A stretch of DNA of 64,000 nt from the NCBI GenBank assembly GCA_004298905.1, contig SCTK01000005.1, forward strand, positions 124,001 to 188,000. The letters run 5' to 3'. The position numbers and the translations under genes are program-made. Of the stretch, positions 27,901 to 37,091 are shown in pieces (the first letter of the stretch is position 1; each line of letters starts with the position of its first letter). Source of the DNA: Burkholderiaceae bacterium (GTDB lineage: Bacteria > Pseudomonadota > Gammaproteobacteria > Burkholderiales > Burkholderiaceae_D). The notes under the pieces are model-generated. The model made no database searches. It was not told the origin of the DNA and saw only the letters and a list, made by a program, of their open reading frames with translations.

Positions 27901-28307
27901 TGCGTGCTCCCTCAAAAAAGTAATTCGCTAGTAACTCCATCTTAGCCAATGCAACCGCATAAAGACATCTATAAGACACAAGACAATAGATTTTTTATTT
28001 CAATTTAAATCAATAACTTAAAATAAATATCCCATATTAAAGAATATTTCTCTTGCAAAATTTCGCCTGGAAAGGAAATTTATTCCCGCCCCTTAATCGC
28101 ATTGTGAAAAATTAAGCCCACTATACGGGAAATTTTTTGCGTCGCACCAAATATAGATGATGCATCGCATAACGACGAATTTCTTCCACGCTTGAGTCCA
28201 GAATGGCGTATAAAAACTGTCGTGCCGACCGGCATCAGCAGCAAATTGTTATTAAAGTAGATTATTCGATTATTAATTATCTACTTGAATATAAATAATT
28301 TTTATTT
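27901..28307 (-). promoter_or_regulatory. Long AT-rich intergenic region upstream of aceA
   Basis: 407 bases without a gene, clearly richer in A/T than the surroundings (runs such as 27990-28045 and 28255-28310). It lies between the dsbB stop and the aceA start and must hold the aceA promoter and any operator for glyoxylate-shunt control. No operator is identified with confidence. No RNA gene or insertion sequence is seen. No clear terminator follows dsbB. Confidence 0.5.
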
Positions 28308-28811
28308 TTATTGATGGCGTTTAACGACACGCCACTGCAAAAGCAACACCCACAAGAAGAGAACCACAAAAGCAGCCAATGTGAGTTGCGGCAAAGTGAT
28401 GCCGTGGAAGGACCATCCAATTGTGGCGCACTCACCTGAGCCGCGGAAGATGACCGAAAAGGCATCGAGCAAAGGGAAATTTTCCATCAGATAGTCATAA
28501 CCCGGTCCGCAGGCCGGCACTTGATCGGCCGGCAGGCTTTGCAGCCAGACATGGCGCCCGGCCACGGCAATCCCCGCGGCGGCAGCCGCGAATTGCAGCA
28601 GTCCATAGAAATGCTGACCGAAACGGTTGGGATTGTGGATTGCGGCCAGCAGAAAGAAGGTGCCCAGTGCGATCATGGCGAAGCGTTGCAATATGCATAG
28701 TGGACAGGGTTCCTGCCCCAGTCCGTATTGCAGATAAAGCGCTACACCCATGGCCGCCACGCAAAACAATGCGCCCGCCACGTGCATTTTTCTTGCCGAC
28801 ATGTGCATCAT
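28308..28811 (-). CDS. dsbB: Disulfide bond formation protein DsbB
   Basis: A 167-residue inner-membrane protein with four helices. The first redox pair is C36-C39 (EPCPLCILQR), the second C101 and C128 (ACGPGYDYLMENFPLLD, GSGECA). It reoxidises DsbA and passes electrons to quinone. Two adjacent ATGs (28811, 28808) can start it; the first lies six bases after AAGGAG. That Shine-Dalgarno is buried in a GC-rich hairpin. The gene follows clpB on the same strand with a 42-base gap. Confidence 0.95.
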   Translation of the reverse strand: MMHMSARKMHVAGALFCVAAMGVALYLQYGLGQEPCPLCILQRFAMIALGTFFLLAAIHNPNRFGQHFYGLLQFAAAAAGIAVAGRHVWLQSLPADQVPACGPGYDYLMENFPLLDAFSVIFRGSGECATIGWSFHGITLPQLTLAAFVVLFLWVLLLQWRVVKRHQ

Positions 28812-28813
28812 TC

Positions 28814-28837
28814 GCCGCTCCTTGAAGTTGGAGCGGC
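28814..28837 (-). promoter_or_regulatory. Hairpin that sequesters the dsbB Shine-Dalgarno
   Basis: On the minus strand GCCGCTCC (28837-28830), an 8-base loop, and GGAGCGGC (28821-28814) form a perfect 8-base stem. The AAGGAG ribosome site (28823-28818) is partly in the loop and partly in the 3' arm. No U-run follows, so it is not a standard terminator. It could occlude translation or act as a weak attenuator between clpB and dsbB. Confidence 0.6.
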
Positions 28838-28853
28838 ATTATCGCAGGAACGA

Positions 28854-31439
28854 TCAGTGCACGACGCGCGCAAAGCTGAACTGCCCATCCCGAAAGTCGA
28901 CCGGGATCACATCCTGCGGACCGAACTTGCCTTCGAGGATCAGTTTTGCCACCGGGTTTTCGATCTGCTGCTGGATTGCACGCTTGAGCGGGCGGGCACC
29001 AAATACGGGGTCGAAGCCAACTTTGGCAATTTCCGTCAACGCGGCTTCGCTCACATCCAGGCGCATTTCCTTGGCGGCCAGACGTTGTTCCAATCCGCGC
29101 ATCTGAATGCGCGCAATGGACTTGATATGCGCGGCGTCGAGCGCGTGGAAGACGACGATTTCATCGATACGGTTGATGAACTCGGGCCGGAAATGCTGCT
29201 TCACTTCCCCCATCACCGCTTCCTTGATCAGACCATAGTCCTGCCCCACCATGCGCTGAATTTCGTGCGCGCCGAGGTTGGAAGTCATCACCACCACCGT
29301 GTTCTTGAAATCGACGACGTGGCCCTGGCCATCGGTCAGGCGGCCGTCGTCAAGCACCTGCAGCAGCACGCCGAAGACATCGGGATGCGCTTTTTCCACC
29401 TCGTCGAGCAGGATCACGCTATAGGGTTTGCGCCGCACTGCTTCGGTGAGATAGCCGCCCTCTTCATAGCCGACATAGCCGGGTGGCGCGCCAATCAAGC
29501 GGGCGACGCTGTGTTTTTCCATGAACTCGCTCATGTCGACGCGAATCAAGTGCTCTTCGCTATCAAACAGAAAGCTGGCCAGCGTTTTGCACAGCTCGGT
29601 TTTTCCGACCCCGGTCGGGCCGAGAAACAGGAAAGAGCCATAGGGCTTGTTGGGATCGGACAAACCAGCACGCGAACGACGAATTGCATCGGATACCAGC
29701 CGCACGGCCTCATCCTGACCAATCACGCGTTCATGTAGTTTGTCTTCCATCTTCAAGAGCTTTTCGCGTTCCCCTTGCATCATCTTGGCAACGGGAATGC
29801 CAGTGGCCCGACTGACCACCTCGGCGATTTCTTCCGCGCCCACTTGGGTACGCAGCAGACGATGCTTGTCCGTTTTGGCTGCCCCCGCGTCGGCAGTTTT
29901 GAGCCGCGCCTCAAGCTCGGGCAACTTGCCGTATTGCAGTTCGGAAACCTTTTGCCATTCGCCCTTGCGTTTCAACTCATCGATCTGCACCCTGGCTTTT
30001 TCGATTTCTTCCTTGATCGCTTGCGTACCTTGCACGCTGGCCTTTTCGGCTTTCCAGATTTCTTCCAGATCGGCGTATTCGCGTTCCAGTCGGGCGATTT
30101 CTTCCTCGATCAGACCGAAACGCTTTTTCGAGCCTTCATCTTTTTCCTTGCGCACCGCTTCGCGCTCGATCTTGAGCTGGATTAAGCGGCGTTCGAGTTT
30201 GTCCATCGCTTCCGGTTTGGAATCGATTTCCATCTTGATGCGCGCCGCCGCTTCATCGATCAGATCGATGGCCTTGTCGGGCAGGAAACGGTCGGTGATA
30301 TAGCGGTGTGAAAGTTCTGCCGCTGCAACGATGGCCGGGTCGGTGATGTCGACGCCGTGGTGCAGTTCATAACGCTCCTGCAAGCCGCGCAGAATCGCGA
30401 TCGTCGATTCGACGCTCGGCTCGCCCACCAGCACTTTCTGGAAGCGGCGTTCCAGCGCGGCATCTTTTTCGATGTATTTTCGATATTCGTCCAGCGTTGT
30501 AGCGCCGATACAATGCAGCTCGCCACGCGCCAGCGCGGGTTTGAGCATGTTGCCAGCATCGATGGCGCCCTCAGCCTTGCCGGCGCCGACCATGGTATGC
30601 AGCTCGTCGATGAAGACGATGGTCTGCCCTTCGTCGAGCGCAATTTCCTTGAGCACCGCTTTCAGACGTTCCTCAAACTCGCCGCGGTATTTCGCACCGG
30701 CCAGCAAGCCCGCCATATCGAGCACCAGCACGCGTTTGTTCTTCAGTGTTTCCGGCACTTCGCCATGGATGATGCGTTGCGCCAGTCCTTCGACAATCGC
30801 AGTCTTGCCCACGCCCGGTTCGCCGATCAGCACCGGGTTGTTCTTGGTGCGACGTTGCAGAATCTGGATCGCGCGGCGGATTTCATCATCGCGTCCGATC
30901 ACGGGATCCAGCTTGCCTTGGCGCGCACGTTCAGTGAGATCGATGCAGTACTTCTTCAACGCTTCGCGCTGGCCCTCGCCTTCCTGCGAATCGACCTTCT
31001 GTCCGCCACGCACCGCATCCACTGCCGCTTCCAGCGCCTTGCGGGTCAGCCCGGCTTCGCGCGCAACGCGGCCTGCTGCGCCTTTATCCTCGGCCACCGC
31101 GAGTAGAAACATCTCACTGGCGATGTATTGATCGCCGCGCTTCTGCGCTTCCTTGTCGCTTTGATTGAGCAGGCCGAGCAGGTCACGGCCGATCTGTATC
31201 TGGCCATCGGTGCCGCTCACCTGCGGCAGGCCGTCGATCACGCCGTCGAGCGCCTGCAGCAGGCGCGGAACATTGGCGCCCGCATGGGCCAGGAGAGATT
31301 TGGCGCCACCCTCCTGCTGTTGCAGCAGGGCTTGCAGCAGATGCGCCGGTTCGATGAATTGATTGTCGTGCCCGGCCGCGATACTTTGCGCGTCGGCAAT
31401 GGCTTCCTGAAATTTTGTCGTTAGTTTGTCGATCCGCAT
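28854..31439 (-). CDS. clpB: ATP-dependent disaggregase ClpB
   Basis: An 861-residue AAA+ chaperone. N-terminal Clp-N repeats (about 1-145), first nucleotide domain with Walker [16 protein letters not shown], coiled-coil M-domain (about 410-525, rich in [18 protein letters not shown]), second nucleotide domain with [15 protein letters not shown] and arginine-finger/sensor segments, and a C-terminal D2-small domain. It disaggregates proteins with DnaK. Start: GAGG six bases before the ATG at 31439. A sigma-32-like promoter lies directly upstream. Confidence 0.98.
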   Translation of the reverse strand: MRIDKLTTKFQEAIADAQSIAAGHDNQFIEPAHLLQALLQQQEGGAKSLLAHAGANVPRLLQALDGVIDGLPQVSGTDGQIQIGRDLLGLLNQSDKEAQKRGDQYIASEMFLLAVAEDKGAAGRVAREAGLTRKALEAAVDAVRGGQKVDSQEGEGQREALKKYCIDLTERARQGKLDPVIGRDDEIRRAIQILQRRTKNNPVLIGEPGVGKTAIVEGLAQRIIHGEVPETLKNKRVLVLDMAGLLAGAKYRGEFEERLKAVLKEIALDEGQTIVFIDELHTMVGAGKAEGAIDAGNMLKPALARGELHCIGATTLDEYRKYIEKDAALERRFQKVLVGEPSVESTIAILRGLQERYELHHGVDITDPAIVAAAELSHRYITDRFLPDKAIDLIDEAAARIKMEIDSKPEAMDKLERRLIQLKIEREAVRKEKDEGSKKRFGLIEEEIARLEREYADLEEIWKAEKASVQGTQAIKEEIEKARVQIDELKRKGEWQKVSELQYGKLPELEARLKTADAGAAKTDKHRLLRTQVGAEEIAEVVSRATGIPVAKMMQGEREKLLKMEDKLHERVIGQDEAVRLVSDAIRRSRAGLSDPNKPYGSFLFLGPTGVGKTELCKTLASFLFDSEEHLIRVDMSEFMEKHSVARLIGAPPGYVGYEEGGYLTEAVRRKPYSVILLDEVEKAHPDVFGVLLQVLDDGRLTDGQGHVVDFKNTVVVMTSNLGAHEIQRMVGQDYGLIKEAVMGEVKQHFRPEFINRIDEIVVFHALDAAHIKSIARIQMRGLEQRLAAKEMRLDVSEAALTEIAKVGFDPVFGARPLKRAIQQQIENPVAKLILEGKFGPQDVIPVDFRDGQFSFARVVH

Positions 31440-31466
31440 GCTTGCCTCACATAAATGGTAAGGCAG

Positions 31467-31495
31467 ATATAGGGCCGAATAATCAGGAGTTCAAG
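31467..31495 (-). promoter_or_regulatory. Sigma-32-type heat-shock promoter of clpB
   Basis: Minus strand: CTTGAA (31495-31490), 15-base spacer, CCCTATAT (31474-31467). This is close to the heat-shock consensus CTTGAAA-N(11-15)-CCCCATnT. Transcription would start about 20 bases before the clpB ATG. Confidence 0.7.
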
Positions 31496-31535
31496 CCCTA
31501 CACGACGTATTGTTGATTTAACGCAATCATGATCG

Positions 31536-33563
31536 CTACACGCGGAAGCGCGCCATCATGGCCTGCAAGTGTTGCGACATGGTGTCCAGAGTTCCAGCCG
31601 AAGCGGCAATCTGGTGTACGACAACGCTGTTTGCTGCGGACATGCGTGCAATTTTTTCAACATTCTGCGCAATCTGCGTTGAGGCATCGGTATGTTCGTG
31701 AATGGCCAATGTCATTTCTTCCATCTCATGCAATACCTGACGGGAACCCGAACCGATTTGCTCAATCAGCGTGGCGGCCGTGTTGGCAACCTCCACGCCG
31801 TTTTCAGTCTGACGCTGCCAGCCACTGACACGGTCGCTGACCGCCTGCGAATCGTTTTCGATTTGCGTCAGCACCCCGCCGATCTGCGCCGTCGATTCCT
31901 GGGTACGCTCGGCCAGACGGCGCACTTCGTCGGCCACCACGGCAAAACCCTTCCCGGATTCGCCCGCACGCGCTGCTTCGATGGCGGCATTCAGCGACAG
32001 CAGATTGGTCTGATTGGAAATGTCCTGAATCGTTGCCAGCACGGTGGCAATATCTGCCGAGCGTTGTGTCAGAGAAGTCATCAGCGTCGCCACTTCCTGA
32101 GTGGCATTGGCAACGGTTGAAATTTCATTGGCCGTCGAAACCACGGCACCTTGACCCTGATTTGACAACTCACCGGCGCTCTTCGAGAGTTCCAGCACCC
32201 CCTGTGTGCGATTGGCGATTAACGTTAGACCGGTCGTGATTTCTTCAACCGTGGAAGCGGTCGAAGTCGTCGCCGCATTCTGTTCATCGACCGATTTTGC
32301 CAGACTGCTACTGGCGGACGACAGTTGCGCGGACTGGCTGGAAACGTTTCTCGCTTCTGCCGTCACCTCCTGCACCAGCATGCGCATGCCGGAACCAATC
32401 TCATTCATGCTCTGGGCAATGTCAGCCAATTCATCCTGGCCGATGACATCAATCGACTTTGTATAGTTACCCGCCGCATAAGCGGAAGCGACCTCGATCA
32501 TGTTCTCTGTTGACCACGCGATAGAACAATAAACAGCCCAACCCAATAACCCCAAAACCGTCAATGCCAGCAAGGTGGCCAGACCGATGAGATTGCGTTT
32601 CAAGATGGTCTGTTGCACACGTTGCTGCAGCAGCAGAGACAGGCGTTGTTGACCGGCATCGATCAACTTGATACTGGTCGCTATGGGGGCTGACGCCAGC
32701 TTGAAGAATTCCTTGGGATCGGCGGCCGCATCCTTGCCCACAATTTTTGATTGCAGTGCTTCATGCAGGGCGAGATTTTCTTGCTTGAACTGCTCCAGCA
32801 GTGGCTTGGCTACATCAATCGTGGCGGAACTTTCGTTCCAGGTCAGTTCCCAATCGTCCTGGGCACGCGCGGACAAGGCTCTTGCCGCTCCAAAATCTTC
32901 CATGATTTTGGTGACAGCACTTGCTTCAAACTCACCAGTGGCAAGCATTTTTGCTCCAGCGCCGCGAGCACGGCCAAAATTTTCCGTGGCAGGCAGCAGG
33001 TTCAACACAACACTATCCATCAGGAAATAACTCTCGGGCACCGGATCGCGTTGCAAGCCGGATTTTTCGGCAACCGTGCGATTGGCTTGTAGCAGTTGGC
33101 CAATCCATTCCGTATGCATGGCAAATCGTTCGGCGCGTTTGCCGCTATCGGGCGCGGCGGTCTTGATTGAGTTCCAGGCTTGTTGCACGCTCTCAATCAA
33201 ACCAGATGACAAATAACGATAGCGATGTGTCACGGCAATGTCTTGCACAGTCTTCCATGCTGTATCGAATGCCTGTGCCTTTTCCCGAATTAATTGCTCC
33301 TGCGTCGTATCCCCTTCTCGCATCGAAGCTGACAAACCGCGAAACTGCTGGGCCGCCACAATGGCATCACGTAAAGGCAGGACGTAGGAAGAACCTTCGA
33401 GCTCACTGCGATCCATCACGAGTTCATTTTGCAGGTGTGACAAATTCATCAGCGCAAGCCAGCCAATCAATACCGTGACGGCGGTGCCAACCAGTAGAAA
33501 TTTGGCATTGAAACGAAAACGTGCAGTAAGGGAAATAAGGGGGTTCAGCAGGCTGTCAGACAT
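31536..33563 (-). CDS. Methyl-accepting chemotaxis protein
   Basis: A 675-residue chemoreceptor. Membrane helix about 22-42, a long mostly helical periplasmic region (about 43-325) with PLRDAIVAAQQFRGLSASMREGD near its start, second helix about 328-350, HAMP (about 350-405) and a cytoplasmic signalling domain whose hairpin tip reads NAAIEAARAGESGKGFAVVADEVRRLAERT. The periplasmic opening resembles nitrate/nitrite-sensing-like helical sensors, but the ligand is unknown. No CheB/CheR-binding pentapeptide is seen at the C-terminus (MMARFRV). No other chemotaxis gene is adjacent. Confidence 0.92.
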   Translation of the reverse strand: MSDSLLNPLISLTARFRFNAKFLLVGTAVTVLIGWLALMNLSHLQNELVMDRSELEGSSYVLPLRDAIVAAQQFRGLSASMREGDTTQEQLIREKAQAFDTAWKTVQDIAVTHRYRYLSSGLIESVQQAWNSIKTAAPDSGKRAERFAMHTEWIGQLLQANRTVAEKSGLQRDPVPESYFLMDSVVLNLLPATENFGRARGAGAKMLATGEFEASAVTKIMEDFGAARALSARAQDDWELTWNESSATIDVAKPLLEQFKQENLALHEALQSKIVGKDAAADPKEFFKLASAPIATSIKLIDAGQQRLSLLLQQRVQQTILKRNLIGLATLLALTVLGLLGWAVYCSIAWSTENMIEVASAYAAGNYTKSIDVIGQDELADIAQSMNEIGSGMRMLVQEVTAEARNVSSQSAQLSSASSSLAKSVDEQNAATTSTASTVEEITTGLTLIANRTQGVLELSKSAGELSNQGQGAVVSTANEISTVANATQEVATLMTSLTQRSADIATVLATIQDISNQTNLLSLNAAIEAARAGESGKGFAVVADEVRRLAERTQESTAQIGGVLTQIENDSQAVSDRVSGWQRQTENGVEVANTAATLIEQIGSGSRQVLHEMEEMTLAIHEHTDASTQIAQNVEKIARMSAANSVVVHQIAASAGTLDTMSQHLQAMMARFRV

Positions 33564-33775
33564 GGGTATGCTCCTTGGACTCAGGGCAATTACGGCACAA
33601 AGTTGCAGTTTGTTTAACCGTTTGGGGCGTCTTCAATGCGAGATCTGGATGACATTTGTGGTCGTCCAATCGCAAACAAATTCAAGAGGATAGAAAGTGT
33701 GCCGATATAAGACCTTTTTCCTCCATAGCGTATTCCACCCCATCACCGCCGCGTGGTGCTTACTTGCCTAAAAAA

Positions 33776-35098
33776 ATGGACCAAGCACTATCGTCAGAAA
33801 TATCCGCCGCCCACGAAGACAATCAGGTCAACGAGCATTTCTTCAATCGTCTGACCAACCTGTCGGAAACGCACGATGTCAAAGCCTCGGACGACATCTA
33901 TGCGGTCAATGGCATGAAGCTGGTCGCCAAGGGCACCAGAATCAGCAGCCGCCTGCAAGAGCGTTTGTATGAACACAAGCTGTTCCAGCCATTGGAGAAG
34001 AACGTCGAGGTTGAAGATGGCATCGAGGGAAAGAAACTCGCCGAGGAGGCTACGCGCTTGCTTGACAGCAGCGCACCGTTACGTGCACTGGGTGGATGGG
34101 AAACTAGCCGTCAATCACCGGTCGAGATCCTCGGCGGGCTGCAGTTGGTACCGTCACTGAAAACGCTGCTTTCCGTTTACGTTTCCAAAAGCCCTGATGC
34201 GATTACGCATATTACCCAGGTCGCCTTGATCGCGATGGGTCTCCGGCACAAGATGAATGCCGACCAATTGACGTTTGCCTCATTTGCCTACGCCAGCCTG
34301 TTCCACGACATCGGGGAGATGTATATCGACCCACACATTTTGAGCCGCGGCAGTCAATCCATCAGCCCGGCCGAATGGCGGCAACTGTCGGCCCATCCAA
34401 TCATAGGCCAGACTGTGCTGAAGAAACTGAATGGCCTGTCCATGGAGATCTGCAACATGATTGCAGAGCATCACGAACGCTTGAATGGGTTTGGCTACCC
34501 ATTGTTCAAACAGAATATCGATCGCAACAGCCAGATTCTGGGCGTTGCCGAAATGGTGAGCGGGTTGATACATAAACATCAGTATCCACTGCGGCATGCC
34601 GAGCTGGCATTGAAAATCGTGATTGGCGAATATTCGACTGCAGTGATCGACCAGATCGCCAAGGCCCGCGCGCAGGCCGACCAGGATAGTCAACCGGTGC
34701 AGCCACTCGACCCAGGAACTGATCTCGATCAGAAGATGGAAGCGCTTTTTGCGCAACTGGCCCGCATCCTGAAAGCCCAGGATGAGATTGATCGCCACAT
34801 GAATTCCCTTTCGATGCCGGCACAGAAATTACTGCGGGAAACCTACCTGCGGATCGGTTCGATTCAGCGTGCTTTTTCAAATACCGGGCTCGACTGCATC
34901 GCCGATAGCACGGGGCTGTCAGTGCCGGGTAGCAAAGATGAAATGCTGGTGCGCTTCGAGGCCAAGCTCGCGGTTGATGAAATTCTGTGGCGCCTGCGGG
35001 AATTGGGGCGCGACATGTCACTGCGCAGTCTGAAATTTTCCGAAATCGAAATAGAGCAGTTGCAACTGTTGCATGAGGCGCTCGTTGGAAAGGCATAA
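33776..35098 (+). CDS. HD-GYP domain protein with variant GYP motif
   Basis: 440 residues from ATG 33776 (MDQALSSEISAAHED); a longer in-frame reading to 33656 has no support. An N-terminal regulatory part (about 1-150, starting with a phosphatase-like DDIYAVNGMKLVAKGTRIS segment) precedes an HD-GYP domain with H177-D178 (LFHDIGEMYI) and HHERLNGFGYP from H232. The canonical Asp of HHExxDGxGYP is replaced by N237, which may change activity. The last 100 residues are helical and unassigned. It is probably a c-di-GMP phosphodiesterase or a degenerate receptor. Convergent with moaE. Confidence 0.85.
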   Translation: MDQALSSEISAAHEDNQVNEHFFNRLTNLSETHDVKASDDIYAVNGMKLVAKGTRISSRLQERLYEHKLFQPLEKNVEVEDGIEGKKLAEEATRLLDSSAPLRALGGWETSRQSPVEILGGLQLVPSLKTLLSVYVSKSPDAITHITQVALIAMGLRHKMNADQLTFASFAYASLFHDIGEMYIDPHILSRGSQSISPAEWRQLSAHPIIGQTVLKKLNGLSMEICNMIAEHHERLNGFGYPLFKQNIDRNSQILGVAEMVSGLIHKHQYPLRHAELALKIVIGEYSTAVIDQIAKARAQADQDSQPVQPLDPGTDLDQKMEALFAQLARILKAQDEIDRHMNSLSMPAQKLLRETYLRIGSIQRAFSNTGLDCIADSTGLSVPGSKDEMLVRFEAKLAVDEILWRLRELGRDMSLRSLKFSEIEIEQLQLLHEALVGKA

Positions 35099-35134
35099 GC
35101 CGTTTCCCTGGTGCGCGCCTTCACGCCCTACGAA

Positions 35135-35605
35135 CTAGTCAGCAACCTTCTTTGTGGTGCCCCAGGCATCAGCTGCCTGAGTATCACTCTGCCGCGCAGC
35201 GACCCAGCGTTCTCCCGTCGCCGTGTGTTCTTTCTTCCAGAACGGCGCCCGCGTCTTGAGAAAATCCATGATGAAACTGCAGGCCGTCAAGGCAGCTTCG
35301 CGATGACGGCTGGTGACGGCCACCAGTACGATCTGGTCTTGCGGTTGCAGTGTGCCGATGCGGTGGATGATGAGGGCATCGAAAATGTCCCAGCGCTGTT
35401 TGGCCTGAACGATCAGATCGTCGAGCACTTTTTCGGTCATGCCGGGGTAGTGTTCCAGCGTCAGGGTCTGGACACTGCTGCCCTCGTTCATGTCGCGGGC
35501 AATGCCGACAAAACTGGCCACTGCACCGATCTGCGGATTACCCGCACGCAATGCGGCGATTTCTCGGCTCAGATCAAAATCTTCGCATTGCACCCGCACG
35601 GGCAT
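35135..35605 (-). CDS. moaE: Molybdopterin synthase catalytic subunit
   Basis: 156 residues from ATG 35605 (MPVRVQCEDFDL), one base after the moaD stop. A longer reading into moaD is an out-of-frame artefact and is rejected. MoaE converts cyclic pyranopterin to molybdopterin using the MoaD thiocarboxylate. Signature: GAVASFVGIARD, LTLEHYPGMTEK, IHRIGTLQPQDQIVLVAV, SRHREAALTACSFIMDFLKTRAPFWKKE, with the conserved Lys pair near the end. Confidence 0.96.
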   Translation of the reverse strand: MPVRVQCEDFDLSREIAALRAGNPQIGAVASFVGIARDMNEGSSVQTLTLEHYPGMTEKVLDDLIVQAKQRWDIFDALIIHRIGTLQPQDQIVLVAVTSRHREAALTACSFIMDFLKTRAPFWKKEHTATGERWVAARQSDTQAADAWGTTKKVAD

Positions 35606-35606
35606 G

Positions 35607-35873
35607 TCAGCCTCCGGTGACCGGCGGGAAAAAGGCGACTTCGCAGCCGGATTGCAGGGGCGTATCCCAATCGCAAATTTCCTGATTGACGGCAGCACGA
35701 ATTGCGCTGGTCGCCGCCAACGCGCTGGCCCAAGGCTGACCGCGCGACACATACCAGTCGCGCAATTGCGCCAGCGTCGAGACTTCCTGCGGCAGTGATA
35801 CCTGTTCCTGTGCCACACCCACGGCTTCGCGCGCACCCGCAAAAAATAAAACATTGATATCCATGGTGTTCAT
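35607..35873 (-). CDS. moaD: Molybdopterin synthase sulfur carrier subunit
   Basis: An 88-residue ubiquitin-like protein ending in PPVTGG, the Gly-Gly tail that is adenylated and thiolated. INVLFFAGAREAVGV opens the fold. The first ATG (35873) overlaps the moeA stop as ATGA; an internal ATG three codons later is also possible. It works as a heterotetramer with MoaE, encoded one base downstream. Confidence 0.94.
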   Translation of the reverse strand: MNTMDINVLFFAGAREAVGVAQEQVSLPQEVSTLAQLRDWYVSRGQPWASALAATSAIRAAVNQEICDWDTPLQSGCEVAFFPPVTGG

Positions 35874-37087
35874 GATAGTTCCGCGAAAGAATGATAGCTA
35901 ACCCAATCACCGCGGCAGATTGCCTGCCCCGGCGGGTTGTTCACCAGACCGTCGGCCCAGCTGGTCGAAGTCAGCACGCCGGATTTCTGGTTGGGAAACA
36001 GATCGAGCCCGCCCTGAGCATTGCGCCGTACGCGCAGATATTCGCGGCGCTGGTCGGGCCGGGGCCAATCGAAATCGGCGCGCAGTTGCAGGGTCGAGGG
36101 CAACACGTCCGCCCTGCCCTGACGGCGCAAGATAAATGGCCGCGCAAAAATCAGAAACGTCACCAGACTGGAGACCGGATTGCCGGGCAAGCCGATGATC
36201 GGCGTGCTGCCTTGCACTTGATTGACCTGAGCGTGATTGACTTGACCAAACGCCAACGGCTTGCCAGGTTTGACGGCGATGCTCCACAAGGCCAATGAAC
36301 CTTCCGCATCTACCGCCGCCTTGACATGATCTTCTTCACCGACCGACACTCCGCCGGAGGTGAGAATCAAGTCGCTGTTCAACGCCGCCTGCCGCAGCGC
36401 GGCGCGTGTGGCGGGCAGGTTATCCGGCACGATGCCCAGATCGTTGACGACACAACCCAGTTGCTGCAAGACATTGATCAACACAAAACGGTTGGAGTTG
36501 TAGATGGCGCCGGGTTTGAGCGGCTGGCCGGGCAGCGTCAATTCGTCGCCGGTAAAAAACACCGCGACACGCAGGCGCGGAAACACCGTCAGTTGGGCCG
36601 CGCCGACCGAAGCCGCCAATCCGCATTCTTGCGGACGCAAATAACAACCGCTCTGCAAAATGGTGCTACCCGCTGCGATGTCTTCACCAGCGCGACGAAC
36701 ATGCTGCCCCGGCTTGGGTAACTGATTGATGATGACTGTATCGCCTTCCGCGCTGCAATCTTCCTGCATCAGAATGGCATCGGCGCCTTGCGGCACCGGC
36801 GCACCGGTAAAGATGCGCGCCGCGGTGTCCGCCTGCAGTACCGCCCCCACCTGCCCGGCAGCGATGCGCTGGCTGATTGGCAAGCGCGCACCCAGCGCAG
36901 ACACATCGGCTACGCGCACGGCATAACCATCCATGGCGGAATTGGCCAGCGGTGGCACGTCGATGGCGGCTGTCAACGGTTGCGCCAGCACGCGGCCACA
37001 AGCCTGCAGAGTGTCGACTGATTCGGTGCCTGTCAGCGGCGTAGCGGCGGATAAGAGTTGTTCCAGGGCTTGTTCGACGGTCAACAT
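35870..37087 (-). CDS. moeA: Molybdopterin molybdenumtransferase MoeA
   Basis: 405 residues from ATG 37087 (MLTVEQALEQLLSAAT), four bases after the thrC stop. MoeA inserts molybdate into adenylylated molybdopterin. Visible signatures: NSAMDGYAVR, IFTGAPVPQGADAILMQED, FFTGDELT, ILTSGGVSVGEEDHVK and IGLPGNPVSSLVTFLIFARPFI. It is the first of the moeA-moaD-moaE run, behind thrC on the same strand. Confidence 0.96.
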   Translation of the reverse strand: MLTVEQALEQLLSAATPLTGTESVDTLQACGRVLAQPLTAAIDVPPLANSAMDGYAVRVADVSALGARLPISQRIAAGQVGAVLQADTAARIFTGAPVPQGADAILMQEDCSAEGDTVIINQLPKPGQHVRRAGEDIAAGSTILQSGCYLRPQECGLAASVGAAQLTVFPRLRVAVFFTGDELTLPGQPLKPGAIYNSNRFVLINVLQQLGCVVNDLGIVPDNLPATRAALRQAALNSDLILTSGGVSVGEEDHVKAAVDAEGSLALWSIAVKPGKPLAFGQVNHAQVNQVQGSTPIIGLPGNPVSSLVTFLIFARPFILRRQGRADVLPSTLQLRADFDWPRPDQRREYLRVRRNAQGGLDLFPNQKSGVLTSTSWADGLVNNPPGQAICRGDWVSYHSFAELS

Positions 37088-37091
37088 GCCG

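Noticed and set aside
27901-28307. tRNA or other stable RNA gene in the aceA upstream region
   Set aside because: No cloverleaf-like pairing or CCA end was found by eye; composition is simply AT-rich.
35606-35854. N-terminal extension of moaE through moaD
   Set aside because: The extension is the wrong-frame reading of moaD (Arg/Trp/Cys-rich); MoaE conservation starts at MPVRVQCEDFDL and both genes are complete.
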